DNA of 9,077 nucleotides from JAQVOO01 sp964524755. GTDB lineage: Bacteria > Spirochaetota > Spirochaetia > Sphaerochaetales > Sphaerochaetaceae. The DNA lies in assembly GCA_964524755.1 (NCBI GenBank), contig CAZGDR010000061.1, forward strand, positions 1 through 9,077. Direction: 5' to 3'. Under the pieces are notes generated by a model. It did no database searches and had not been told where the DNA came from. It was given only the letters and a program-made list of their open reading frames with translations. Each line of letters begins with the position of its first letter. Positions within the stretch are counted from its first letter, which is position 1. Below, piece after piece: positions 1-6,546 of this stretch. The translations under genes were made by a program, and so were the position numbers.

Positions 1-69
1 CTCGATGATGTAGGATTGATGGATGAAGTCATCGATGCTTTGATCGCCGATACAACCATTTTAAAGTAA
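1..69 (+). CDS. C-terminal tail of an upstream gene, product unknown
   Basis: An open frame enters from the left edge of the window and ends at a TAA stop at 67-69. It leaves 22 visible residues, LDDVGLMDEVIDALIADT followed by TILK. The tail looks like an ordinary soluble, acidic C-terminal helix. It is too short to name a family. It lies on the same strand as the next gene, but 114 bases and a plausible promoter separate them, so it is probably the last gene of a different transcript. Confidence 0.5.
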   Translation, partial: LDDVGLMDEVIDALIADTTILK

Positions 70-93
70 CCATTGGGGCAAACCAGAAACTCT

Positions 94-110
94 CTCATTA
101 GTCCAATGAG
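94..110. promoter_or_regulatory. inverted repeat abutting the -35 box, candidate operator
   Basis: CTCATT (94-99) and AATGAG (105-110) are perfect inverted arms separated by AGTCC. The right arm directly abuts the TTGACA box at 111. No T-run follows, so it is not an intrinsic terminator. The left half (CTCATTAGT) resembles the left half (TTCATTAAGT) of the longer palindrome in front of the 2412 operon, which hints at a shared regulator. The arm spacing differs, so this link is tentative. Confidence 0.4.
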
Positions 111-138
111 TTGACAAAACATAAAATAATGATACATT
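111..138 (+). promoter_or_regulatory. probable sigma-70 type promoter of the TIM-barrel isomerase gene
   Basis: A consensus -35 box TTGACA (111-116) is followed by 16 bases and TACATT (133-138, four of six to TATAAT). TGA immediately before the -10 gives an extended -10 TGn element. Transcription would start near 145, leaving a leader of about 40 bases to the ATG at 184. The arrangement matches the promoter at 2363-2390, which has the same 16-base spacing and a TGn element. Confidence 0.6.
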
Positions 139-183
139 AAGGATTGGTTTACTAACGTTTATATCTTAATTAAGGGAGTTTTT

Positions 184-1062
184 ATGAGAAAATTAACCGG
201 ATTTGCAGATGAAGCTGCGAATAGTATTGATGGACAAATCGCAGTTTTAAAGCAGTTGGGTTGGAACGCCATTGAATTACGAGCTGTAGATAAGACCCTA
301 GCGCATGACTTGCCTGAAAAAGAATTTGACAAAGTAGTGGCAGCACTTGAGAAGAACGAAATCACCGTTCCTTGTTTGGGCTCATCAATCGCCAATTGGG
401 GCGTACCTATGACCGCTCCTTTTGAAGAGACCAAAACAGTGGTTAAACGGACCATTGAACGCATGCAGCGTTTAAACACTAATCTTGTGCGGATTATGAG
501 TTATAAAGTAATAGAAGATGCTTCAGGGCGTATTGCTGAAGACCAGATGGTAGATGAACGCATGCAGCGTATGAATTGGATCTGCCAATCTTTCCTTGAT
601 CAGGGAATGACTCCTGTGCACGAAAACTGTCACACCTATGGTGGTATGAGCTATGAACATACCTTGTTAATGCTTGAAAAGGTTCCTGGCCTGAAGCTGG
701 TTTTCGATACAGGGAATCCCCCCATCACAGCAGATGGGCGTAAAGATTACCCATACCCCATGCAGAATGCTTTAGAGTTCTATCAGCATGTCAAAGAACA
801 CATCGTTCACGTGCATATTAAGGATGCTTATTTAGGCGAAGATGGAAAGACCCAGCATTTCTGTTATCCAGGTGAGGGTAAAGGAGATGTTAAAGAGATA
901 GTGAGTGATCTCGTTAAAGGTGGATACTCCGGTTATTATAGCATGGAGCCTCATATGGAAGTGGTCTTCCACGATGAATCGGCTGTCAGTACTGAAGAAA
1001 AGCGTATCGCGAACTTCATTGAGTACGGAAAACGTTTTGAAGCGATGCTCGCTACTTTGTAG
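184..1062 (+). CDS. IolE/IolO-like TIM-barrel sugar isomerase/epimerase
   Basis: This 292-residue protein belongs to the xylose-isomerase-like TIM-barrel group (sugar phosphate isomerase/epimerase, AP_endonuc_2 fold). These are cytoplasmic, divalent-metal enzymes that shift keto groups or epimerise sugar and inositol derivatives. The expected metal ligands are visible: E147 (in PVHENCH), D175 (in VFDTGN), H211 (in HVHIKD) and E255 (in SMEPH). The early strand motif IELR lies at 30-33 and a GEGKGD loop at 230-235. The length is typical for the family. The ATG at 184 follows AAGGGAG (172-178) at a 5-base spacing, so the start is firm. The gene stands alone on its transcript and converges on the repressor gene. 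Family placement is secure but the substrate is not readable. IolE (dehydratase), IolO (keto-gluconate epimerase) and D-tagatose/psicose epimerase-type activities all remain possible. Confidence 0.9.
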   Translation: MRKLTGFADEAANSIDGQIAVLKQLGWNAIELRAVDKTLAHDLPEKEFDKVVAALEKNEITVPCLGSSIANWGVPMTAPFEETKTVVKRTIERMQRLNTNLVRIMSYKVIEDASGRIAEDQMVDERMQRMNWICQSFLDQGMTPVHENCHTYGGMSYEHTLLMLEKVPGLKLVFDTGNPPITADGRKDYPYPMQNALEFYQHVKEHIVHVHIKDAYLGEDGKTQHFCYPGEGKGDVKEIVSDLVKGGYSGYYSMEPHMEVVFHDESAVSTEEKRIANFIEYGKRFEAMLATL

Positions 1063-1073
1063 GAGTGATTGAA

Positions 1074-1103
1074 GAGCTGGTGGATTTACTGTGCTACCAG
1101 CTC
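1074..1103. terminator. hairpin between convergent genes, possible bidirectional terminator
   Basis: GAGCTGGT (1074-1081) and ACCAGCTC (1096-1103) form a perfect 8-bp stem with a 14-base loop. The right arm lies inside the last codons of the minus-strand repressor gene and the left arm lies between the two stops. Neither side has a good U-tract, so it may slow or stabilise transcripts rather than terminate them cleanly. Its place at a convergent junction is what suggests termination. Confidence 0.35.
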
Positions 1104-2315
1104 AAGTTTATAACTGAGGGGAATACTTGCAGATCCTAGTGCGCTAGCACGGTTCCCCAAGTTGCTCATTTCAATCTGAACAGTAGAGAAGGGGGAAGCC
1201 ATAGCTCTAAGTGCGGCTTCCTTACGAATGAGATCAGCCAACAACGGGCCACTGTTGCCTAAGGCTCCACCAATAATAATCTTCTGTGGGTTAATCATAT
1301 TAATTAAATTTGAAACGGCGATTCCTAACTGTATCGCGATTTTCTGCATGCATTCGACGGCGATAAGATTCCCTTTGTTGGCCTCTTCTGCAATCATGTC
1401 TCCGGTTAGTTCTTTAGTTTCGATTGCTTCCCACAATACATTTTGTTCAACTGTTTCTCCAAGGGCGATGAGAGAGCGGTACTTCTCTTGCATAAGTCTG
1501 ACTAAAGCCTGACTCGAAGAGAAAGCTTGTAAGCATCCATAGCGACCGCAACCACAGAGAGGGCCATCGGGGTCAATGAGCATATGGCCAATTTCTCCAG
1601 CACTATAATTGGCTCCCTCTAACAAAACCCCATCATTAATAAATGCTGCACTAATGCCCGTTCCAATTCCAATATAAATTAAATTTTTTATTGCACGACC
1701 AGAACCAAAGCGAGCCTCGGCTAACCCTGCTGCCCGGTGACGATTTATCGCATAACAATCAAAGCCGGTGTGCAGTTTTATTTTTTGCCCAATATTAACC
1801 TCTTTCCACCCCAAGTCATCTGCCCGAGTGATAATGCCGGTATTAGTATCAACCAAGCCTGGTGTTCCAATCCCAATGAGGGGTAGGAGTTTTCCTGGAG
1901 CTGAAGCTATCATGAAATCTAAGCCTAAAAAAAGTTTTTCTAAAAATTGTTCAACACTAACTTCCTCGACATATTCTATATGTTCGAGAACCCCGTGTCC
2001 GAGCAGATCTATCAAGAGAAAATGCCATTGGTTACCATGAAAAGAGGCTCCTAATGCGTTCCAAGTTGTTGTAGATAGTGTTAATGGGATTGCAGGACGT
2101 CCTCTGCCGTTTATTGTGGAGTCTAGTTCTGCAACCAAATCCAACGAAATTAACTGAGATACAAGATTAGAGGCCGTTGTTCTACTGACATCGAGACTTT
2201 TGGCAATATTAGCACGAGTAGTATAGGGGATGGAGTGCTCTATCAAGTTGAGCGAATCCCATAGGTTTTGCATCTCTGTGGGTAGTGTTGGCTTCATATC
2301 TACACTATAAAGCAT
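1086..2315 (-). CDS. ROK-family transcriptional repressor (XylR/NagC type)
   Basis: This 409-residue regulator has an N-terminal winged helix-turn-helix at about 32-62 (TRANIAKSLDVSRTTASNLV) with wing GRGRP at 70-74. A ROK sugar-binding domain follows. Visible ROK features are TPGLVD (151-156), the phosphate-loop-like GIGTG (216-220), GEIGH (240-244), and a zinc site built from H244, C254, C256 and C261. In ROK kinases the catalytic Asp sits in an ND pair; here the aligned pair is N191-R192, and the usual GCLE is GCLQ (260-263). This fits a sugar-sensing repressor without kinase activity. It is divergent from the 2412 operon, and a 22-bp palindrome in the shared region is the likely operator, so it probably regulates that operon and itself. 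The start is uncertain: ATG at 2315 follows a pyrimidine-rich stretch with no Shine-Dalgarno, and ATG at 2297 (residue 7) has none either. The helix-turn-helix is intact with either start. Confidence 0.92.
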   Translation of the reverse strand: MLYSVDMKPTLPTEMQNLWDSLNLIEHSIPYTTRANIAKSLDVSRTTASNLVSQLISLDLVAELDSTINGRGRPAIPLTLSTTTWNALGASFHGNQWHFLLIDLLGHGVLEHIEYVEEVSVEQFLEKLFLGLDFMIASAPGKLLPLIGIGTPGLVDTNTGIITRADDLGWKEVNIGQKIKLHTGFDCYAINRHRAAGLAEARFGSGRAIKNLIYIGIGTGISAAFINDGVLLEGANYSAGEIGHMLIDPDGPLCGCGRYGCLQAFSSSQALVRLMQEKYRSLIALGETVEQNVLWEAIETKELTGDMIAEEANKGNLIAVECMQKIAIQLGIAVSNLINMINPQKIIIGGALGNSGPLLADLIRKEAALRAMASPFSTVQIEMSNLGNRASALGSASIPLSYKLELVAQ

Positions 2316-2353
2316 CTTCGGAAGGAAGGGGAAAAAAAGTTAAAAATAATTTG

Positions 2354-2375
2354 TTCATTAAGTTGACTAAATGAA
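2354..2375. promoter_or_regulatory. 22-bp palindrome, probable ROK-repressor operator
   Basis: The left arm TTCATTAAGT (2354-2363) and right arm ACTAAATGAA (2366-2375) are separated by TG. Eighteen of 22 positions are symmetric: outer TTCATT/AATGAA and inner AGT/ACT are perfect, with mismatches only at the seventh position of each arm and the central two bases. It covers the -35 box of the plus-strand promoter and lies between the repressor gene and its divergent operon. Repression by blocking polymerase is the natural reading. That the ROK protein binds it is inferred from position, from the length typical of ROK operators and from the AT-rich symmetric design. Confidence 0.65.
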
Positions 2376-2390
2376 AAAGTGTGGTATTAT
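2363..2390 (+). promoter_or_regulatory. extended -10 promoter of the catabolic/transport operon
   Basis: TTGACT (2363-2368, five of six to consensus), a 16-base spacer, and TATTAT (2385-2390, five of six) preceded by TGG, which forms a TGn extended -10. The expected start near 2397 leaves a leader of only about 15 bases before the ATG at 2412. The -35 box lies inside the 2354-2375 palindrome. Confidence 0.7.
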
Positions 2391-2397
2391 TTTACTG

Positions 2398-2404
2398 AAG
2401 GTGG
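2398..2404 (+). promoter_or_regulatory. ribosome binding site that fixes the start of the enolase-family gene
   Basis: AAGGTGG is placed 7 bases before the ATG at 2412. An in-frame ATG at 2379 lies upstream of the -10 box (2385-2390), so it would not be on the mRNA. The start at 2412 is therefore preferred. The site lies almost at the predicted 5' end of the transcript. Confidence 0.65.
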
Positions 2405-2411
2405 GCGTTGC

Positions 2412-3824
2412 ATGAACCAATATGATATTACAATTTTAGATTGTGAACTTTATTTTTGTCCCATAGAAACAAGAGTGCCATTGAAGTTTGGTCCAGAAAT
2501 TACAACACATGTAGTTTCAGCGCGAGCTCGTATTGAGATTGAAGATATGAACGGTTCTACCGCACAAGGTTGGGGTGAAACACCACTAAGTGTTGCTTGG
2601 GTTTGGCCCGGAACACTTACCTATGCCTACCGTCAAAAACAATTACAAGATTTTTGTGTGCTACTGCGGGATGCATGGAGGGAAATTACGTTAGAAGGCC
2701 ATCCAATGGAAATTGGACATCAGTTTATCAATAAACAGCTACATGCAATTTGGACAAAATATAATAGCGAACTTAAAGAGTCGCTACAGATGCCATGGCT
2801 AGCAGCACTGGTATGTAACTCCTTATTCGACTTAGCCATGTATGATGCTTACGGGATATGCCACAAGATAGATGCTTGGCAAACTTTAACAACTCCTTAC
2901 ATGAATCATGATTTAGCTTGGTACTATACTGATGCATACAAATCTATCTTCCAAGATAAATATCCCGCAGACTATCTCCTTTCTAAAGAGGAGATGCCTA
3001 CAAAACAGGTTGCTTGGCATCTTGTCGGGGGCAAAGATGCCATTGATGAAGAGAGTTTTGATGGCGAAGTAATTGATGATGGTTATCCATTCTATCTTTC
3101 AGAGTGGATTGAGCGTGACGGGTTGCTTTGTCTGAAAGTGAAACTTTCTGGAAATGATAGTGCTTGGGACTACGAAAGGTTGGTTGTCGTGGGAGAGATT
3201 GCCTTAAAAATGGGTGTCGAGTGGCTCACTGCTGATTTTAACTGTACCGTAACTGATCCAGCTTATGTGTGTGATATTCTCGATCGACTGTTGGTAGAGT
3301 ACCCACGCATCTATGCTTTAATTCTCTATGTTGAGCAACCATTCCCGTACGATATAATGAAATATCCGATTGATGTCCACTCCGTGAGTGCCCGTAAACC
3401 GTTGTTTATGGATGAGAGTGCTCATGATTGGCATCATCTTGAATATGGACAAAAATTAGGCTGGACAGGTGTTGCTTTAAAAACTTGTAAAACATTAACT
3501 GGAGCGCTACTGAGTCTCTGTTGGGCCAAAGAACATGGTATGACGCTCATGGTGCAAGATTTAACAAATCCAATGTTAGCCCAAATTCCTCATGTGCAAT
3601 TAGCTGCCCGAGCTGTTACGATTATGGGGGTTGAAACCAATGCGATGCAATTCTATCCAGAAGTTTCAGCTAATGAGCAACGGATCCACCCAGGGCTTTA
3701 TCAAAGAAGAAAAGGGTGTGTGTATCTCGATACGCTAGGGGACTATGGATTAGGGTATCGTTATGAAGAAATTGAAAAAGCCAGAATACAGGCCGGGGTT
3801 GAGGATCTATGGGAAAAAGTATAA
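2412..3824 (+). CDS. enolase-superfamily (mandelate racemase/muconate lactonizing enzyme-like) protein, long variant
   Basis: This 470-residue enzyme is cytoplasmic, with no signal or membrane segment. It carries the MLE-type catalytic set: GWGE (53-56) in the N-terminal cap domain, KxK at K242/K244, metal ligands D275 (TADFN), E308 (YVEQP) and D334 (MDES), and a barrel Lys at K357 (VALK). D334 to K357 spacing is close to that of dipeptide epimerases. Such enzymes abstract a proton next to a carboxylate, giving racemisation, epimerisation, dehydration or cycloisomerisation. The protein is longer than the usual 350-400 residues. The helix SLFDLAMYDAYG (137-148) normally lies some 40 residues before KxK, but here 94 residues intervene, so there is an insertion of roughly 50 residues within about 155-235. 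It is the first gene of the operon, and its stop overlaps the permease start region. The exact reaction cannot be read. A racemase/epimerase or a sugar-acid dehydratase are both possible. Confidence 0.82.
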   Translation: MNQYDITILDCELYFCPIETRVPLKFGPEITTHVVSARARIEIEDMNGSTAQGWGETPLSVAWVWPGTLTYAYRQKQLQDFCVLLRDAWREITLEGHPMEIGHQFINKQLHAIWTKYNSELKESLQMPWLAALVCNSLFDLAMYDAYGICHKIDAWQTLTTPYMNHDLAWYYTDAYKSIFQDKYPADYLLSKEEMPTKQVAWHLVGGKDAIDEESFDGEVIDDGYPFYLSEWIERDGLLCLKVKLSGNDSAWDYERLVVVGEIALKMGVEWLTADFNCTVTDPAYVCDILDRLLVEYPRIYALILYVEQPFPYDIMKYPIDVHSVSARKPLFMDESAHDWHHLEYGQKLGWTGVALKTCKTLTGALLSLCWAKEHGMTLMVQDLTNPMLAQIPHVQLAARAVTIMGVETNAMQFYPEVSANEQRIHPGLYQRRKGCVYLDTLGDYGLGYRYEEIEKARIQAGVEDLWEKV

Positions 3825-4597
3825 TGCTCTCGCTTAAAAAATTGCTTCCTAAGTTGCTGTACTTCTTTATATTCCTTGCGATATGGCAACTTATCGTGGT
3901 GGTATTCAAAATTAAAGTGTTTATATTGCCTTCGCCGATTGCTGTTTTTAGTCACCTCTTCGACCCTCGTATTGCCTATAAATATAATTGGTGGATTCAT
4001 ATAAGAACAACGTTGATGGAAGTGTTGGTAAGTTTTGCTTTTACGGCAATTTTAGGGATTGGATTGGCTATCCTACTTGCTTGGTCAAAGGGACTTTCAC
4101 AATTACTTTCTCCAATCATTATTCTATTCAACTCCTTGCCAAAAATTGCTCTAGCTCCACTGTTTTTAATCTGGTTTGGCTATGGCTTTTTACCTAACAT
4201 TCTAGTTGCATTTATGGTTGCCTTCTTCCCTGTAGTTATAAACTCGGCAGCTGGATTACTTGATGTCGACGATGACCTATTAGACCTCGTGCGTTATTTG
4301 AATGCCTCTAAACGGCAAGTGTTTATTAAAATTAGGATTCCTAATTCACTTCCTTATATTTTTGCAGGATTAAAGATCAGTGCCACTATGTGTGTAGTTG
4401 GTTCAATTGTAGGAGAATTTATTGCTGCTGAAAAAGGATTAGGCTATTTGCTAAGAGATGCGCAAGCTTTTATCGACACTCCGACCATGTTTGCCTGTCT
4501 TCTTTTGTTATCGGCAATCGGTATCTCGCTCTTTTCTAGTATGAACTTTCTTGAGAAGGTTTGTATGCCTTGGAATAATGTGCAGGTGAAAAAATGA
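3809..4597 (+). CDS. ABC transporter permease, NitT/TauT (SsuC/TauC-like) family, first copy
   Basis: This 262-residue inner-membrane protein has about six hydrophobic segments (roughly 15-34, 70-92, 98-120, 128-150, 190-208, 226-246). The cytoplasmic coupling (EAA) loop lies around 163-189, with the pattern LxASxxQxFxKIRIPNSLPYIF. It would form the channel with the neighbouring permease and take energy from the ATPase at 6547. The Gly usual in the LGAS part of this loop is Asn here (LNAS). ATG at 3809 follows GAGG (3801-3804) at a short 4-base spacing and overlaps the enolase-family gene by 16 bases. An alternative ATG at 3824 would overlap the TAA stop by one base and trim five residues. 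I cannot decide between them. It overlaps the next gene by four bases (ATGA), so translation is probably coupled. The substrate cannot be inferred from this subunit. Confidence 0.9.
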   Translation: MGKSIMLSLKKLLPKLLYFFIFLAIWQLIVVVFKIKVFILPSPIAVFSHLFDPRIAYKYNWWIHIRTTLMEVLVSFAFTAILGIGLAILLAWSKGLSQLLSPIIILFNSLPKIALAPLFLIWFGYGFLPNILVAFMVAFFPVVINSAAGLLDVDDDLLDLVRYLNASKRQVFIKIRIPNSLPYIFAGLKISATMCVVGSIVGEFIAAEKGLGYLLRDAQAFIDTPTMFACLLLLSAIGISLFSSMNFLEKVCMPWNNVQVKK

Positions 4598-5427
4598 AAA
4601 TGGAAATTCAGGCTACAAAAGTTTCCTCTATGGTGAAGACGAAAAAGTATATGAATCGGTTAGTTCAGGATAACTATAAATCAGCCCTGGTGATTATTGG
4701 GTTCTTCTTGTTTTGGGAGTTTAGTGTAAGGATTTTTAATGTTCCTGAATATGTGTTACCGACGCCTTCTAGTGCCATTAGCCACCTGCTCTTTAAGCAA
4801 CCTGATGCCAATTATAATTGGCCTTTACATATCAGGACCACACTCGCTGAGTTTTTAATTGGTTTCAGTTTTACCGCAGTATTAGGGGTAGGGTTAGCTA
4901 TTGCAATTGTCTGGTCAAAGCATTTTAAGAAATTAATAATGCCTATGTTTACGTTCATTAATAGTCTACCTATTATTGCAATCGCTCCTATCATTCTACT
5001 CTGGATGGGGTATGGTGTAAAAACAAATATTCTGATTGCTTTCTTAGTTAGCTTCTTTCCAGTAGTCATTAATACTATGACTGGGTTAGTTTCAATTGAA
5101 GAGGATCTGCTCGACCTCGTTAATTATTTACATGCTAGTAAACTGCAAATATTTCTTAAAATTAGAATTCCAAACTCTTTGCCCTATATTTTTTCAGGGC
5201 TAAAGATTTGTTCGACCATGAGTATTGTCGGAGCAATAGTCGGCGAATTTATCGCCAGTGACCGTGGGTTAGGATACATTATTATCAACTCACAATATAC
5301 GATGGACACACCACCGATATTTTCTGCTTTAATAGTAATATCTCTCGCTGGTGCAGCTCTTTATTGGGTAGTTGCCCTTTTTGAACGCTTGTTAATGCCT
5401 TGGGCATTTAAAGATCAAAAAGTGTAA
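4594..5427 (+). CDS. ABC transporter permease, NitT/TauT family, second copy
   Basis: This 277-residue permease is a tandem paralogue of the preceding one. My hand alignment from LPTP (residue 55) to GLGY (225-228) finds about 104 identities in 174 positions (about 60%), including the run KIRIPNSLPYIF. It has the same membrane plan, with hydrophobic segments near 31-50, 82-107, 114-137, 144-165, 204-222 and 242-262, and an EAA loop at about 178-205. The usual LGAS is LHAS. The N terminus carries about 15 extra basic/polar residues (KVSSMVKTKKYMNR). The ATG at 4594 overlaps the previous stop (ATGA) and is preceded by AGGTG at 4584-4588. NitT/TauT systems generally have one permease gene acting as a homodimer. 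Two diverged copies side by side suggest a heterodimer, perhaps with an asymmetric substrate path. Confidence 0.9.
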   Translation: MKMEIQATKVSSMVKTKKYMNRLVQDNYKSALVIIGFFLFWEFSVRIFNVPEYVLPTPSSAISHLLFKQPDANYNWPLHIRTTLAEFLIGFSFTAVLGVGLAIAIVWSKHFKKLIMPMFTFINSLPIIAIAPIILLWMGYGVKTNILIAFLVSFFPVVINTMTGLVSIEEDLLDLVNYLHASKLQIFLKIRIPNSLPYIFSGLKICSTMSIVGAIVGEFIASDRGLGYIIINSQYTMDTPPIFSALIVISLAGAALYWVVALFERLLMPWAFKDQKV

Positions 5428-5447
5428 ACATATAGGAGGAACGATTT

Positions 5448-6467
5448 ATGAAAAAAAAGGTTATGGTAGTTTCAGTACTGATGTTACTAGTATGTACCAT
5501 GGTCTGGGCTGCTGGCCAAACAGAGGCCGGAGCACCAGCAAAACTAGAGAAAGTCGATTTTCTATTAAACTGGAAAATTACAGGAGACCATGCAGTTTAC
5601 TATGTTGCAGAGAAAATGGGATGGTTTGCAGAAGAGGGGTTGGACGTCAACATCATTGTTGGACAAGGCTCGGGGTATTCCGTTCAGGCTATTGACTCAG
5701 GAAAGGCAGATATAGCTATTTCTGATGCTCCTGTTCCTATCACCAACCGTGAACAGGGAGCCGATGTGAAGATTATTGGAATTATCTTTGATAAACACCC
5801 CAACTGTACGTTCTACTGGAAAGATAGTGGCATCTCAAAGCCACAAGATTTAGCTGGGAAAAAGATAGCTGTACCTGCAACAGATGGTCATAAAGTTATG
5901 TGGCCGGCATTTGCAAAGCAAATCGGTGTTGATCCTGCTAGCGTGACATTTGTCAATATTGAGCCAGCAGCTAAAGTTTCAGCCTTAGCTTCAAGAAATG
6001 CAGATGCAGTTTTTGAACTCTATACCGGTAAACCATTTATGGAAAAAGCTGTCCCTGCTGACAAGCTAGGTTACTTTGTATGGGCCGACTATGGTTTCAA
6101 TGCTTATGCACACTCATACATAACCAATGACGAAACAATTGTTCAAAGACCTGAAATGCTTAAGAAATTCTTAAAGGCTGTCTATAGAGCATGGGATTAC
6201 ACATTACAGAATCCAGAAGAGGCTATTGATATCCTCTCAGAATACCATCCGATTAATAGGGATGACTATGTTGCTAACCTGAAAGTTGTGATGGAATTCT
6301 TCCAGACTGATCGTTACAAGAATAAAGGTATCGGCTATATCGATCCAGCACGTATTAAAGAAACTTATAATTTAGTGGATCAATATCAGCAGAAACTTTC
6401 ATTCCCTGTAGAAGAATGCTTTGATGATAGTTTCCTCCCAGATCCCATGTACAAATATAATTTCTAG
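5448..6467 (+). CDS. NMT1/SsuA-like periplasmic substrate-binding protein
   Basis: This 339-residue protein has a clear signal peptide (KKK n-region, hydrophobic core to about residue 19, likely signal peptidase I cut after VWA at 21). The Cys at 16 is in a poor lipobox context. The mature part shows the NMT1/THI5-like fold: LLNW (39-42), H48, YYVAEKMGWF (51-60), EGLDV (63-67), GSGYSVQAIDSGKADIAI (74-91), the hinge-proximal DLAGKKIAVP (134-143), then domain 2 with AVFE (187-190). It would deliver ligand to the two permeases. Relatives bind sulfonates, nitrate, thiamine pyrimidines, riboflavin or aromatic acids. The pyrimidine-type motif WxPNxxHxG is here WKITGDHAV, keeping W42 and H48 only, so a thiamine-precursor ligand is not supported. 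ATG follows a near-perfect AGGAGGA (5434-5440) at a 7-base spacing, the strongest ribosome site in the operon, as expected for a subunit needed in excess. Confidence 0.92.
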   Translation: MKKKVMVVSVLMLLVCTMVWAAGQTEAGAPAKLEKVDFLLNWKITGDHAVYYVAEKMGWFAEEGLDVNIIVGQGSGYSVQAIDSGKADIAISDAPVPITNREQGADVKIIGIIFDKHPNCTFYWKDSGISKPQDLAGKKIAVPATDGHKVMWPAFAKQIGVDPASVTFVNIEPAAKVSALASRNADAVFELYTGKPFMEKAVPADKLGYFVWADYGFNAYAHSYITNDETIVQRPEMLKKFLKAVYRAWDYTLQNPEEAIDILSEYHPINRDDYVANLKVVMEFFQTDRYKNKGIGYIDPARIKETYNLVDQYQQKLSFPVEECFDDSFLPDPMYKYNF

Positions 6468-6499
6468 GTTCTGTTAAGGAAGATTACAAAAAATTATAA

Positions 6500-6529
6500 T
6501 ATTCCCGACCTGTATGGAGGTCGGGAATA
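6500..6529 (+). repeat. 12-bp perfect hairpin between binding-protein and ATPase genes
   Basis: TATTCCCGACCT (6500-6511) and AGGTCGGGAATA (6518-6529) pair perfectly around the loop GTATGG. No U-run follows on the plus strand, so it is unlikely to be an efficient terminator in that direction. It sits 33 bases after the binding-protein stop and 4 bases before the ATPase ribosome site. A likely role is protecting the upstream mRNA from 3' decay, or damping ATPase expression, which would give excess binding protein. The A/T-rich flank on its left would make it look more like a terminator when read from the minus strand, but no minus-strand gene points at it. Confidence 0.6.
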
Positions 6530-6533
6530 AGTT

Positions 6534-6540
6534 AGGAAGG
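6534..6540 (+). promoter_or_regulatory. ribosome binding site selecting a TTG start for the ATPase
   Basis: AGGAAGG lies 6 bases before TTG at 6547. The in-frame ATG at 6514 has no purine-rich site before it and falls in the loop of the hairpin at 6500-6529. TTG at 6547 also begins the conserved part of the protein. Confidence 0.65.
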
Positions 6541-6546
6541 TGCTCC

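Noticed and set aside
94..110. Inverted repeat as an intrinsic terminator of the upstream gene
   Set aside because: The stem has only 6 bp, is AT-rich, and is followed by TTGACAAAAC with no T-run. It fits an operator at a promoter better.
1228..2040. Plus-strand open frames opposite the ROK gene
   Set aside because: They have low-complexity, unrelated translations without ribosome sites, and run antisense to a strongly conserved ROK protein.
2379..2411. Upstream ATG at 2379 as the start of the enolase-family gene
   Set aside because: It lies upstream of the -10 box and has no ribosome site, whereas ATG at 2412 has AAGGTGG at a good spacing.
5448..5520. Binding protein as a lipoprotein anchored at Cys16
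   Set aside because: The residues before Cys16 (LLV) do not give a Gly, Ala or Ser at -1, and a better signal peptidase I site (VWA) lies just downstream.
6514..6546. ATG at 6514 as the ATPase start
   Set aside because: It sits in the loop of a perfect hairpin with no Shine-Dalgarno before it. TTG at 6547 has AGGAAGG 6 bases upstream and matches the usual N terminus length.
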